A stretch of DNA of 64,000 bases from Phanerochaete sordida (lineage: Eukaryota > Basidiomycota > Agaricomycetes > Polyporales > Phanerochaetaceae): positions 62,001 to 126,000 of the forward strand of contig BPQB01000055.1 in assembly GCA_019973155.2 (NCBI GenBank), in the 5' to 3' direction. A model generated the notes under the pieces. That model was not told the origin of the DNA. It saw only the letters and a list, made by a program, of their open reading frames with translations, and did not search any database. Below are positions 34,716 through 47,012 of the stretch, piece by piece. How positions within the stretch are numbered: the stretch's first letter is position 1; every line of letters begins with the position of its first letter. The position numbers were made by a program, and so were the translations under genes.

Positions 34716-37368
34716 TCAGGCACAACGCCGGCCCCTCTTCTTGGCCCGCATGTTCGCAGGAGCGGATCGGGTCCGTTTCGACGCAGCGCGTGGTAAGCCT
34801 TGGTTAGGCTTGGCGCTGATACGCTCCTCTAGCTCTTGAATGGACCGGCGGGCACGCAGCACTTCTTCCGAGGAGCCGTGGTCTAACATCGTGTGAAGTG
34901 TTCGCGCCGGCAATACTTCGCGGAGGTACCTTCGTAAGTGTTGATTCATGTTGCACTGAATCTTTGCTATGGAGAACGGTCTCAGAATAAGCACTCCTTC
35001 TAACGATGTTGCGCGGGACAGCATGACATAAGGGGCTTCTGAGCCCGTGCAAGACTCGAGGTCGACAACGACTCGCGGGAAGGTCTGGCCCTGTGCCTTG
35101 TGTACAGTCATCGCATACGCTGGCATGATTGGGACCTGAAGGCGAGTGATAGACAAACTCCGACCGCTGTCCGGGTGAGTCAGATTTATGGGCTTTTTGT
35201 CACGTAGTATGGCGTAATGTTTTGGCGGTAGACCCGGAAGCCCGTCGCCTTTACAATCTGGCAAGTGTACGATACACGATATCAAATTCCTTCTTCCCTG
35301 CAGGTCTACACAATACCGAATCTGCCTCAAATATCCGATACTTCCGTTCACCACTCCGGCCTGGATGTCATAATTAGCGCATACGATGACCTTGATGCCA
35401 ACGACGAGCGGTATCCGAGTGAGTCTCTGGTCGGTCTTACCTGAGTTTAACTGGTTCAACTTATCTTGCACGGACGTGTCGGTTATCGTCTCTCCCTTGT
35501 ATTTGTCTACAGCATAATACCAGTGCCAATGCTTCTGATGTAAGCGAGAAAACGATTTGACTGCTTCAATGTTCAGTGCTTCCTTTGTCGCGTTCGTTGT
35601 CACAATCACTGGGGAATCAGCCCATGCAGCTCGTGTCTGTACATCATGAAAATTTAACTGGCGCTTCACCAATATTTCGTAGTCTGCTACGGTACATTTC
35701 CCCTCTCGAAGACGAGTTAGAAGCTTCACAAATTCAACATTACCATCTCCTGCTTGTCGCATAGCTTGTGTAAGGCTTACTACCGTTGTCACTGACTCCC
35801 ACAGTATTTTCCCACCGGCTTTTTTTTGACCATATATCTTCTCCGCTCGCGCTCTGTCTGATGTGTCCATATCATAATATAGTGCCCCGCCACCTATCGG
35901 AGATAACTGCGCGAAGTCACCTGCAAATATCATATGGACCCCACCAAAAGGTGCCTTTAGCCCTTTTGCTTTGCGTAGAATCTGATCGATTTTCTCTAGA
36001 AAAATGCAGCTGACCATCGACACTTCGTCAATGAAGAAATAGTCTACCCCTTCCCACATCTCGGCCAGATCATTGCCACCGGTTATGCTCCGTACATCTG
36101 CATACTGTCCTATGCTCAAGGCTGCGTGTATGGTCATTCCTGATATATTCTTTGCTGCTATTCCCGTATAGGAAGCAAGACGAAACCGGCGAGACTGGTT
36201 TGTTGCATTGAAGAACTCCTGTATAGTATGTATGACTCGTGATTTCCCAGTGCCGCCCGGACCATTGATCAGCATGTTCAGCTGTTCAGGTTCACAATCG
36301 GTCAGCGAATGCCTGGCGATTATCCGGAACGCGCGTGCCTGCTCACAGTTTAACGTCCATTTGGTTATCAGCTCGTCTATCTTAGGCTCATGCAGTGCCA
36401 GCCTTTGACCTTGCACTAGACGAGGGTTAACATCTGCGCGATGCTCGTTACCTGTGTACATTCGATCGTCCGCGCGCGAAGCCTCTAATTCGCTCTGTAA
36501 TACGTTCTCTATCGTCGTACGCTTCTCAGATTCCTTCCAGAACCTCCGCCTCCGATTATAAACGTTTTTCCAGTGCTCCTCCACTGGGTGTGATCTTTGC
36601 GGCAAAGATATCTCCGACGGCATGTCATTGCTTTCTGTGGAAGCCCTTACGTCTTCTACACTTGTACTGGTAATTGACTCGTCGTTGGAGCCATAAAGCT
36701 CGTACTTTTGTGAAATCCGGACACATTGTTCAGCATCCATGTCAACCGCACCGTATCTGTCGGAGCGACTGTCCTCCATGTTCTGTATATGCTGCAAAAG
36801 ATCGTCGTTGTCGTCTGCATCCACAATCTCACCAGAAGCTGGATCAGCATCGATGACACCACTCCGTACCATCGATCTAAACGCGTCTGCTCTGCGGCGA
36901 TGTACACCAGTCCGCATTTTATCTGCGCTACGGTCCTTGCACTCGTGGAATATTTGTACATTTCTCAAAATATCGGAGTACCTGCTGTCTAGTGTCAGAG
37001 ACAGCTCATCAAAGGCAGTCTGCCATGATTGCCCCGGGGTCCGCAAATCAGCTGCGGTCCTCCACGGACGAAACAGTGCCAGTGCTAATCTACAGTATCT
37101 GGGATAGACCTCCGTTCTATCACGGCGTGGAAACGCTGGACCGATCAAGACGTTGACTCTCCGTAGCTTGGGGTGTATTACTCTAATCTTCTTTTTGTTT
37201 CGCTCAACGTGTCCTTCGAGCAGTAAAAACGTCGGTCGCTTTCTCGTTGTTCCTTGCATTATTGCGTTCAAAACTGAAGCTGGATCAACGACATCGCCAT
37301 CCTTCATGTTGTCATTTATGACACTGGGGTTCACCGGCGTAGTCGATTCCTCCTCTTCATCGTCATCA

Positions 37369-37399
<31 letters not shown>

Positions 37400-40300
37400 G
37401 GCCATCCTCGTCATTGTGGTTGTTATTGAGGACGTTATCACCATCGTCTTCCACGTCTTCGCGATTTTCCTCGTCTTCATCGTCCCAGTGGCTGTCAACA
37501 TCTTTGCGAGCAGAAGCTTGTATTTTCTCTGTCTGAGCCACAAAGTCCCACATAGACATGTCTGACAGCTCCAGTGGCCGATGAATGTAATCAGTAAGCT
37601 GGTCACCGTGAGCTACGACTCTTCCAGCTGCGTCAGTGCTAACAGAAATATCCGCCGGTAGTGTCTGTGGCAAGCCATCCCTCTCGTCATCAGTGCATCT
37701 GTGTGCAGCTTGCTCATCCTCTGTATTTGACAGGTGTCCCACCATGGACACATTTTCTGTGTCTTCGACTGGCTCATTATCGACAGTTCTACATGTTTCC
37801 ACCTCATTGCTTGCTTCTTCGAATATCATACACTCCGGACTATGGTCTTGGCTGTCAAGATATCGCTCAGCACTCCTCCAATACAGGTTACTGAATCTAT
37901 GGCTCGTGTAGTGATCCTCTAGCCCAAGATTATAAGTCGCTACTTGCTGTGCGCTGAGCTCCTGGTGCCCAATCATACGCAGCGCACAGCTCTGCAGCAG
38001 CCGTTTCGCTCGTACCTCATGCTCTGTCTCATTAGCACAGACACGGCTCAACTTTCGAACCGCCAGCTCAAGAGTCGCATATGCTACATGCGTTGGCAGC
38101 TGTTCCTTGGTGACGTAGTTGGTGATATAGTAGGTGATCGCTTTCGCTGCATCTCCAGATCCAATAAATTGGATATCCATATTACATCTGATTGCGCGCA
38201 GAATTGTATCATTAAAGTTATTCACCAGGCCATCAAGTACCCTCAGGCATAGCTCTCCCTCCTCATTAAAGAAGCTTTCAGGGCAAACATTTGTTTTGTA
38301 GATATCAAACCGACAGACTTCAGGTTCGCCCTTCTTACAATACTTGTAACATGTGGGCGAGTGCTCATGATTCTGAAGCTTAAGGACGAGGTTGTGCAAA
38401 TCCTGGCGCTCTAACACTGCTCTTGCGTCTTCTGATAACGAATCCACCTCTCCTTTCTGCACGATAGATCGCACAGAGCTCGGATGAGGATACTTCCCTT
38501 TGCTTCGCTGCAGTCTTGTCGGAGGAAGCTTTTCTTCCGGCACAGGAAGATGTGTACTGATAGTATCGTCCAAATAGTCAATTAACCTAGCACGAAATGT
38601 GTCGTCTTTGTCTTTCATGACGCGATCCCGAATTTCATCAGGATTTAACGCGCCTTCCACCCACACTACCATATGGCAATGCAGCGACCCTCTCCCCTGT
38701 GCCTCAACGCAGCCATAATAGCCTTTGACAACTCCAAGTATTCCTTCGTCAAGGTCTTTGTTCTCATAGCCGAGAAGAGTCTTGATAAAAGCCTTCATGA
38801 CGATATTAAAGAATCGCGCCGCTATGAAAGGATTTCGTGCTACCAATATCGACTGTTGAAAGAACTGTGGAACCTCTCCTGGTAATAAATCGTCGATGTC
38901 AATATCTTGGCCGGCTAAGAATTTGACAATAGGGCTACTGAGATCGGCCGGATTTATCGTGATGTAGAAACTTGGTAACCCAAGCTCTGTGACCATGCCC
39001 CTAATCTCGTTACGCATCTGAAGACGTGCTGAGTTTGATCCTGGTATGCTACGGGTGACCAGCTTCACCTCATCCATCAACCTGAGCACTCGTTTCTCCT
39101 CATCTGAATATTGTACGCCATGAACCCCGGATTTTGTAGCCTCAACCTTTTCACACACCCTTGCAATATCCTCGGCCGAGATATCGCTCAGCTGTTTCGA
39201 TACGCGCGCGAAGGATTCCTTCCGAACTTTGAAGGCAGTGTTCAGGAAAATCTGTCGTCTCTGCATGATGTTAAACACGGTGAACATAAACGAGCGATGT
39301 TCCTGAAACCTGCGGTCGTTCAAGCTGAACAGATGTCGGACATGATTCTTCAATGATAATCTTACAGCCCTTCCCCGGTCCTCTAATCCACCTATACCGT
39401 ACGGGAACAGAGTCGGGTATGTCTGCGGAAGCAGCTCGGGATTAAAGAACTCGTTGGCAGCCTTATGCCGATGTGTCATTTCATAATAACTCCCTCCTCT
39501 TTTGAAGTGCCGAATCGCAGCAGCCTTCAGCTTTGCTGGAGGTGCATCGCCGTCGACATCTGTGACAAGCACGCCCTGGAAAATATTGGTTGAGCGGTCC
39601 TCGTTATGCACATCAGTTGGTGCTGTATTTTCATCCAGGTAAGGATCCATATTTTCCGTGAACGCGCGCACCGAGGGATCATAACCATCTGTTAAGACCT
39701 GTTGTGCCTCTGTAGCTTCAATATAAGATGTAGTGACTGGTAATATATCGTTCTCTGGTATGTTCTCGATACGCTCCATGTCGATACGAACGTCCTTGTA
39801 CAGACTGTTGTTTTCTTTGAGCCAAACGAGTGCATCATGAATTTTCTTCCTCCGAACAGTCAAAGGTTCAGCTTTCTCCTTCAGCCACTCCTTTGTAGGC
39901 TGAGTAGCTCCCACAAATACGACACACACAGGACTGGCAGCGTCTGTCAAAGAAAGAGGCAATACTTGCTCTATTTTGTCTGGTTTTTGTGGATGTATTA
40001 TGACATGTCCGCGTACACCTTGCTGTTTGATCCGCGTACCTGACGATCCTGACCCTGTCGTGCCAAATGAATCTTCCTTAGCTTCCTGTAATTGCAATAT
40101 CCAGCACTTTGCGCGACACAGCGCTATCATGCTCTCTTCAACAACCGTGAGATTTGCTAACTCCGGCGGAACAGGTCCAAGGTACAGACCGTTTGCCATA
40201 GCTAGCCGTGGTAACTTCTTCCTTCTCAGGGATCCCCAACATTTCTTACAAAGCATAATACTTTCTTCACCTGATCCGTCTCCTACAACGCCTCTCGGGT

Positions 40301-41552
40301 CCAACAGTATATTTTGTAACCTCCCTTTTGCAAACGGGAGAGGGACGGACCCGGGCAGGACACTTTCGAGCTCCTCACATGGCCGTAATTTTGAAGGTGC
40401 TTCAAGTAAGTCTAGCGGTAGGTCGTCGAGGTCGACCGCCACCTCATCCTTCTTCAACGATTCACCAGCACAACAAGCACATGTAAAGGTACTGAGCTCT
40501 GCACTGCCGGTCTCTTCTCGAAACAGACGTATCATCTTTTCCTTAAGTGCTGAACCGACTTTGGACGGCCAATTACTGCGCACCTCTTTCAATCGTAGTG
40601 CTTTCTTATCTATTTCACGCTGACGCCATTCTTGTGTACGCATAACCTTCTTCCCTTTCTTCAACTTCCGAATATAATTCTGCAGCAACTTCCGAAGACT
40701 GCGAAGGCTGTCGCTTGGCTCGTATGTGATCTCTTTCACCCTCAACAGCCGGAGCAAAGGTCGTCTCCTGATACTTTTCACTCGAGATGTCAATATTTTT
40801 ATCTCTAGATCCAATGGTATAGACGCATCACAATGGCCTTTCGATAGTTCTCTACAACCAAACGACTCCCGGGTACAGCATTCACCAGAGGAAAAATGTT
40901 GCACCAGTAAGTCACGCAAACGGTTCGCGCCATCCGTGCTATGCACACGAAGTCCATGCACGGACAACAGACTTTTAAGCTGAATCTTGGTAAATTTTTC
41001 GACACTGGCCAAGGTTTCATCAGAGCCCAAGTTGCCTATGACATCCAGCAGCACTCGGATAGACTGGACCACCGCGCGTCGCCTATTTCGCATATTCGGT
41101 GCTTCACCACCCAAGCTAGTATACACAGCAACAAGTGCATCTGTGCTAAGATTTCTCTCATCCATAGCAGAGAGGAACGTGCGCACCATCGTGTGACACA
41201 GGTCATCCTGAGAGTTCCATGTGCTTTGTGCAGCCGCACATTCAATGCCCTGATTTTCTCTACTTCTGACAGAGCTTAAACAACGACCCAAGAGCATATG
41301 CGATATGTATGAGGAAAGATTGGACGCCGCTGTGTCAATGCTATACACTAATCCATGTGCTTCAATAGCGGTACGGAAGCGTACATCTGAGTATTTTCCC
41401 ACAGCGCTCAGCTCTGCAAGAGCTAACACCGTTTCACACATGTCAACGACATTTGACCTGGTTTCATTGACCTCTCCCTCGATGGAGTATGACAAATGCT
41501 GGCTAGCATGACCTCCTGTCGTCCAGGTCCCTCCCTGCCCCATGTCATCCAC
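34716..41552 (-). CDS. Helitron Rep-helicase (RepHel), full length
   Basis: A single intronless frame of 2278 aa. Order of parts: an N-terminal region with Cys pairs (CACCAGESL near residue 360, CKKCWGSLRRKK further on); the Helitron-like N domain (FFNPELLPQTYPTLFPYG); the HUH-type Rep core with SLHCHMVVWVEG near residue 959; the tyrosine motif YYITNYVTKEQ near residue 1141; a long acidic run near residue 1380; and a Pif1-type helicase with Walker A GPGGTGKS near residue 1763, Walker B YFFIDEVSM, and the C-terminal motif YAMTVHKAQGQTF followed by MLSRATSLEG. The Rep domain nicks and joins DNA during rolling-circle transposition; the helicase unwinds it. No stop or frameshift breaks the frame, so activity is plausible. 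The tail is basic, as in nuclear-targeting sequences. Confidence 0.95.
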
Positions 41553-41773
41553 GACGACCTCACCGCCTGACCTGCAATGCTCTACAAAGAGATTAACCTT
41601 CCGTCAAAGGAATTAACGTGGATCACCGCACCTGTGTTCTGAGCTTTGCCTTTGACGTTGTCATTGCGACAGTTTGTGGTAGTAGAAGCTATAGCGTGAC
41701 TGCTAAGTACGTTTGACGTAGGAGTATCTTGCACATGTGACGTGAATATCAATGAAACACAAGCGCAACAGGA

Positions 41774-42226
41774 TCACATACTGGTATCAACGCTGTCACT
41801 AGTCCAAGACAACCCTGAACCCAAGGAATGCAGGAATTGCTTGGAAGGATCCAAGAGCATGTTCCCTTGGGTCGCTGTACATGCCGCCGCTAACCAATCT
41901 CGTCCAAGGACGACGTCTACACCAGCGATATAATCCGCTTGAAGCGGAAAGTTGCAATTATATCGACCGGTGTAAGTCGGCACAGAGAACGGTCCACTTG
42001 AGATGCGTATCGCAACGGCGCCAAGTCTGACAACATTGGCGGGAAGATGATGGTGCAGTGCGAAATCCGTAGAGATGGCACTGATCGCTCGTGTCTCGTC
42101 GACAGCGATAACGATTGGGAAGGCAGCGTAGTATCCACGCGAAGAGAGTGTGCGCATGTGTCTGCTACGAGATAGTAGCTTGAATATCGTGCGCTCAGAA
42201 GGAAGAGGATGATAAACGTACAGCAT
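41774..42226 (-). CDS. Retropepsin-fold-like small protein, catalytic motif not conserved
   Basis: A 150-aa frame starting at ATG 42226. Residues near 105-120 read GVDVVLGRDWLAA, which matches the C-terminal (I/V)LG-DW signature of retropepsin-like domains. The N-terminal strand that should carry D-(S/T)-G reads AISTDFALHHHLP instead, so the catalytic Asp is not in its usual place. It is either a domesticated or decayed gag-pol fragment or a non-peptidase relative. It lies just outside the proposed Helitron 5' end and on the same strand. No reverse transcriptase or LTR was found around it. Confidence 0.5.
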   Translation of the reverse strand: MLYVYHPLPSERTIFKLLSRSRHMRTLSSRGYYAAFPIVIAVDETRAISAISTDFALHHHLPANVVRLGAVAIRISSGPFSVPTYTGRYNCNFPLQADYIAGVDVVLGRDWLAAACTATQGNMLLDPSKQFLHSLGSGLSWTSDSVDTSM

Positions 42227-42238
42227 CGTGCCCGTTGT

Positions 42239-42254
42239 AGTATATATATATATA
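42239..42254. repeat. (TA)n simple repeat
   Basis: About eight TA units directly upstream of ATG 42226 on the minus strand. It may also act as a TATA element, although it is very near the ATG. Confidence 0.8.
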
Positions 42255-42954
42255 CGGGCATATTTGCAAAACAGTTTTCTTCAGATCGATGCACAGCTCT
42301 ACCAGTGAGCAAGCTCAAGTCATACTTAGGACCACGATTTTATCGAATCATTCGGTCATCCGAACACGTCACGTTGTGTAGCAGGCGTGACCAGTTTGCA
42401 AGCGCGACGGAAATACGTTCACGTGCTGGGAACAGCGACCAATTCGGCAGCTTATGTAATTCGGCGCTCCATCGGATGCGTCGTCACCATCTTTTTGCCC
42501 ATCCTTTGCTTCTGGACTATCACCCCACCTCGCCCGTCCCGTCCGCTTGACTACGCTCATCCCATGCAGCCGCGACACTCAAACATTGGCGAACTGGATC
42601 GTACTCCATTCTACGTAGGACCTGAACGTTGTCGTGCCTGCAATGCTAGCAGCGCTCTACCTCCCCCCCCCCCTTCCGCCCCCGATACGCGCCGTCGACG
42701 ACTCTCAGCTTCGACAACAGGACACTGAAGCAGTATGGGCATATCACAGTACGTCGACCCACTCTTGTCTCTGTCCAGGTCGTAATCTTATACTTCAAAC
42801 CAGCTTGTTGAGTATTCGTATTGAGCAGTCTCAATCGCCGAGGTAACGCACCGGTACGTCCTTCAAATCGAGTCGCACCGTTAACAAACCTGTCTTAGAA
42901 CGACATATCGTCCTCCGGTACAGCCCTACGTATGCCGGTGTCGTTGTCGTCGCA

Positions 42955-43480
42955 CTCCCTCGCGTCCAGAAGCCGAATCCACGTCTCGACCTGGATGATG
43001 GCTAGGACAGTGCGTCCGGTTCGTCCCGACGCACGCAGAGGGTCGTGCCTGCCTTCGCGTTCCGCCTACCGTCCTTCCACGCCGCGCCCGCCGTGCTCCC
43101 TCGCGTCCAGAAGCCGAGTCCACGTATCGACCTGGATGATGGCTAGGACAGTGTGTCCGGTTCGTCCCGACGCACACAGAGGGTCGTACCTGCCTTCGCG
43201 TTCCGCCTACCGTCCTTCCACGCCGCGCCCGCCGTGCTCCCTCGCGTCCAGAAGCCGAGTCCACGTCTCGACCTGGATGATGGCTAGGACAGTGTGTCCG
43301 GTTCGTCCCGACGCACACAGAGGGTCGTACCTGCCTTCGCGTTCCGCCTACCGTCCTTCCACGCCGCGCCCGCCGTGCTCCCTCACGTCCAGAAGCCGAG
43401 TCCACGCCTCGACCTGGATGGTCGCTACGACAGTGTGTTCGGTCTTCCTGACGCACTCAGAGTGGCTTGGTTTGTCTCTG
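42955..43480. repeat. Minisatellite, 141-bp unit, about 3.7 copies
   Basis: Units begin at 42955, 43096, 43237 and 43378 (each ctccctc followed by gtccagaagccga). The first three are nearly identical and the last is partial and diverged. Because 141 is a multiple of three, the array keeps open frames on both strands (plus 42932-43522 and minus 42926-43456); on the plus strand the unit reads 47 residues including STWMMARTV. Either frame may be chance, and no domain was recognised. The array could be a decayed coding repeat. Confidence 0.85.
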
Positions 43481-43522
43481 GGCCCTATGCACGGCCTCGA
43501 ACGTCTAATGCTACGCCTGTGA

Positions 43523-45201
43523 TACTTCGAGCAGTCTCTTCCCCCCATCCCCTCGTCGCGATTTTAGTTCCTATACCTTTGCCCCATACTGTCTCGTATG
43601 TACTCTAGTCATGTAAATAACCGTTGTATGTACAATCAACATGTTTCCGCATTGCCCGTTCGACTGAATGCGGCGCCTGTTTCCATTATCTCAATGCGCT
43701 TTGGCCGTGGTGTCTGGTGCGGCTGGGGCTGGTGGCACGATGTCGGGCTGGCTGAGAAATGAAACAGCGACACAGCCGACTTCAGGCTGCGGCCAAATGG
43801 CGCGGACGACGCACTGCCAGGCGATGGACAGATAGCGTCAGCAGCGCAATGGAAGACGGCTCTGCGAATTTACCCACTCAGAAGCGGCGGCCACGTATCC
43901 GTCACTCTGACGCATGTCGGCAACCGTCCGTCGTATGCTCTGGATGGCGCACTGACAGCCGCAGCGAACGCGGTGGACGGGCCGACGAAAATGCCAGTGA
44001 CGCACCGAAACACGTCAACGTCCTGCAACGGTCTGGAGGACTGAGTGGATGATTCAACTAGATTTCATTGGTGGCATCAAGGCACACACGAGTCGGGCAA
44101 CCAACGTCGACAGGGCGTGACCGTCCACGCAACCGTTTGCGTGTATGCAGCGCAAACGCGGTCGGCTCACTTCTAGCGAGTATTACACTGCGCTACACGT
44201 CAGGCGACATTCCATCATGGTGAGCCGCGAACGTGTTCAAAGCCGCGGCGCGCGACGAGGAGGCTTACAAAATTGGGGCTAGCGCGGCGGCGGAGGCACG
44301 ACCACCATAAAGGAGTACACGGCGGAGGGGACGAATGTAACAACGTAGAATCGTTCGACTAGGGTTGATATGGCAGACGGGCAGGCAGAAGTGTAAATAA
44401 TGTTGGACCATGTCGAGAATCCGCGTCGCGGTCCGAGAAGAGTGCTGCACGTGAACGCGCTTCGGCATGTGTCGCTTGGCCGTGGGCTTTGAGCACAGCG
44501 CCCACGGTTGACAGCCTACGGCCACGTTCACTGACATCCCTCTATCTCTGTTCTTATCTCGACGTCGTAGCAGCCTAGCGACGGCATGCCTGTAGAAGAA
44601 GCGGCAAAGAAGAAGTTAGGTGAATGTGCACTGTGCTGAACACGCTCGTGAAATACTGACATATAGCAGTACAGCGAGTTACGTGCCGCAACTATGTGGT
44701 TAAAAATGGGCCACGTACTCTAACAATGTGCATCTCGTGCGCGACCCCCGCGAATAAACAGCCATGCCGCTTCAAAGGTAAGCAACGTGCCTTCGTATGC
44801 CGATGACGTGTCACTTACCATGCAGTGGAATACAGGCTTCCGAGTCCTCAACGTTAACGCTTCAATCTTTGAGTATGTGGTTCCACGCCACGCGACCCCA
44901 TCCATAAGATATCATTCCGACTTCGACGACTGTAAGTGGGAGCACGTCAAGGATGCCACTGCAAGACTTCGAGTATGCACACTTGCGCTATGTTAGATGA
45001 GTCGCACGGGAGGCTTATGTTCCACCAGAAAACGATCGCCGTTCCTATGGCTGAGTTTATTCGCGAAGAGCTCAATCACCAGCAGCTCCCTCATTGTATA
45101 TTCATCACTCGAACCTACGCGTTCCGAGACCTATGCGGTATGTATGACATTCTTCGCCGAGTCCGCGCATGTCATTGAAGACGGCGTGTGTCACTAGACA
45201 G
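43523..45201. other. Intergenic; may hide 5' exons of the JmjC gene
   Basis: No independent gene is supportable. The 3' part (from about 44787) has short open frames and donor- and acceptor-like sites that could be the first exons of the JmjC gene beginning in the next feature, but I could not join them convincingly. Confidence 0.4.
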
Positions 45202-47012
45202 GTGCTCGAACAGCATATTCTCGAGGTCATTCATATGCAATCAATGCGCGTACGAGATATGCCCGAAATGCCATGAAACCAACTGCGACGTCGTCAGGCA
45301 ACCACCGCGTACGTCTCTGCCGGGCATGACACGCGAACACTTGACCGAACTATTACAGCTTGCACGTCTGTGGCTCTCACAGAGCACTCTTATCAACCTG
45401 CTTCACGGTTGTCTAAGGAAGAACTCGAACATTTGCAGGCTGAGGTCGTGCAAGTCATCACGCAGCCGGGAATTTCACCGCCGAGCACCAAGCCACTGTC
45501 CAAGAATGTCTTAGCCACCATCGAGTCCCTGGACCGTCAGACCGCTCCACCAGTTCGTCGAGTTCCCCAACTCACCAACAACCAGAAAAACGAGTTCAAG
45601 GCACTTTGGCGGAAGGGATATCCTGTCGTCGTCCGCGTTCAGGGGTCTGGACCATGTAAACCTGACGACTTCGTCCGACTCTACGGAGATGCGCCTGTTT
45701 CCGTGCATATCAGCTCTGACAAAGACCCGACTACAACGACTCTCGGCCGCTTTTTCGAGTTGTGGACTGCGCAAGACAGCGGCCGCAATGTTACGCTAAG
45801 GGTGAGCAGACAAATATATGATAACGTAGCCGTCCTAATATTTAATGTCAGGACTTTCCGCCCGATGCTGGGTTCAACGAACAGTTTGCGGACCTCTGCG
45901 AACACTTCAAAAGAATGACACCGTTCCCAGATATTACGTCGCCTCGCGCGTTCAACGGTCTACTGTCCCATTGGCCACACGAGCCACAACAGGGCGAAGA
46001 TCTCGCCGGGTTAAGGAAGCCGGACATTGGTGAGCAGCGCGAACGATACCCCGAACAGGTCTAACGTCCTTTAGGCCCAAAAATGTACATATCATCTGGG
46101 GACTACGAAGGTATCGGCTCAACCGCGATCCACAAGGACAAGGCCGCTGCAATCAACATAATGCTGTATACCGCTCCCGCTCGAAACTCTCGCGACTCCG
46201 GTGCGCAGTGGACGGTCTTTCTCGCTGAAGACGGGCCCAAGATTCGCCAGTACCTCAACGTCAAGTTCAACCGTGATCCTACCGGCCCCGACCTGACTCA
46301 TGCCGGACAGGTCTTTTTAACAGGAGAAATGCTGCGCGAACTATGGACGGAGCACGGAGTCACTCCCTTCAGATTCGTTCAACGTCCTGGTCAAGCGGTT
46401 TTCGTTCCGGTCGGTGCTGCGCATCAGGTACGCTCGCTGCCACAAAATCCATCGCTTCACTGACATGTGTGCCAGGTGGCTAACCTTACCCCGTCCATCA
46501 AAATCGCAACAGACTTCTTGCACGTCGACGACATTGGCAAAACATTCAGCCTTCATGACGAGTTTCGACGCGAAAGCATGGAAAGCATGCTGAGTCCTGA
46601 CATGATTTTGTGGCACACATGGAAGTCCCTACACTCGTTAGATGCTCTTGACACTACGCCAATCGCAGTCAACGTGCCGCGCAAGAAGACCGCTACCAGC
46701 GCAAACCGAGAACGTCTCGCCCGACGGGTCACTGGCAATCATGCAGGCTCCGCTGCCTATCGTCACCGATGTCCTCATCAGGACTGCGCCGACATCCAGT
46801 TTGCACCGACCACTGTCACAGGTCTCCGCGATCATATGTGAGCATGCGTTCTTGCACGTCGCGCCAGCCCTCATCTCCAATATGTTATAAGATGTCGATA
46901 CCATGAAATAGAGATCGACGAGGCGAGGATCGTCGAACTGCTGGAGATGCCTTGGGAACAGCAAATTCGTGCCCTGGCAGAACACGAGCTTAAGTTGTCA
47001 TTCGCCGATTGA
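45202..47012 (+). CDS. KDM3-like JmjC protein with C-terminal C2H2 finger (5' exons unresolved)
   Basis: Six exons joined in phase: 45202-45308, 45359-45801, 45852-46029, 46075-46427, 46476-46837, 46892-47012 (521 aa seen). Exon 1 carries a Cys-rich segment (FICNQCAYEICPKCHETN). Next come SRLSKEELEHL and the JmjC entry (ALWRKGYPVVVRVQGSGP), then LRDFPPD, PFPDITSPRAFNGL and PKMYISSGDYEG, the order of KDM3-type lysine demethylases. The cupin has H-x-D (STAIHKDKAAAINIMLY) and the distal His (FVPVGAAHQVANL), so Fe(II) binding looks intact. The tail holds HRCPHQDC and, after a 54-nt intron, LRDHICRYHE: a C2H2 finger completed only by splicing. KDM3 proteins remove H3K9 methyl groups; that role is inferred. 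The start lies upstream and is unknown. Confidence 0.82.

Larger units (their letters stand above)
34620..41593 (-). mobile_element. Helitron, apparently autonomous; ends tentative
   Basis: Defined by the 2278-aa Rep-helicase inside it. On the minus strand the proposed 5' end is TCTCTTTGTAGAG (41593 downward), preceded by A as in canonical Helitron insertions. The proposed 3' end is CTGG (34623-34620), which fits CTRR, and a GC-rich hairpin sits 12 nt before it. The base after CTGG is C rather than the usual T, so the 3' border is less certain than the 5' one. No target duplication is expected. The coding region alone proves the element; the borders need other insertions for comparison. Confidence 0.65.

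Noticed and set aside
37153..37536. Ser-rich plus-strand frame opposite the Helitron gene
   Set aside because: It is the antisense reading of the acidic Asp/Glu tract of the RepHel; the serine run is a by-product.
42926..43522. Two antiparallel ORFs over the minisatellite as genes
   Set aside because: Both are explained by a GC-rich repeat unit whose length is a multiple of three; neither has a domain or splice context.
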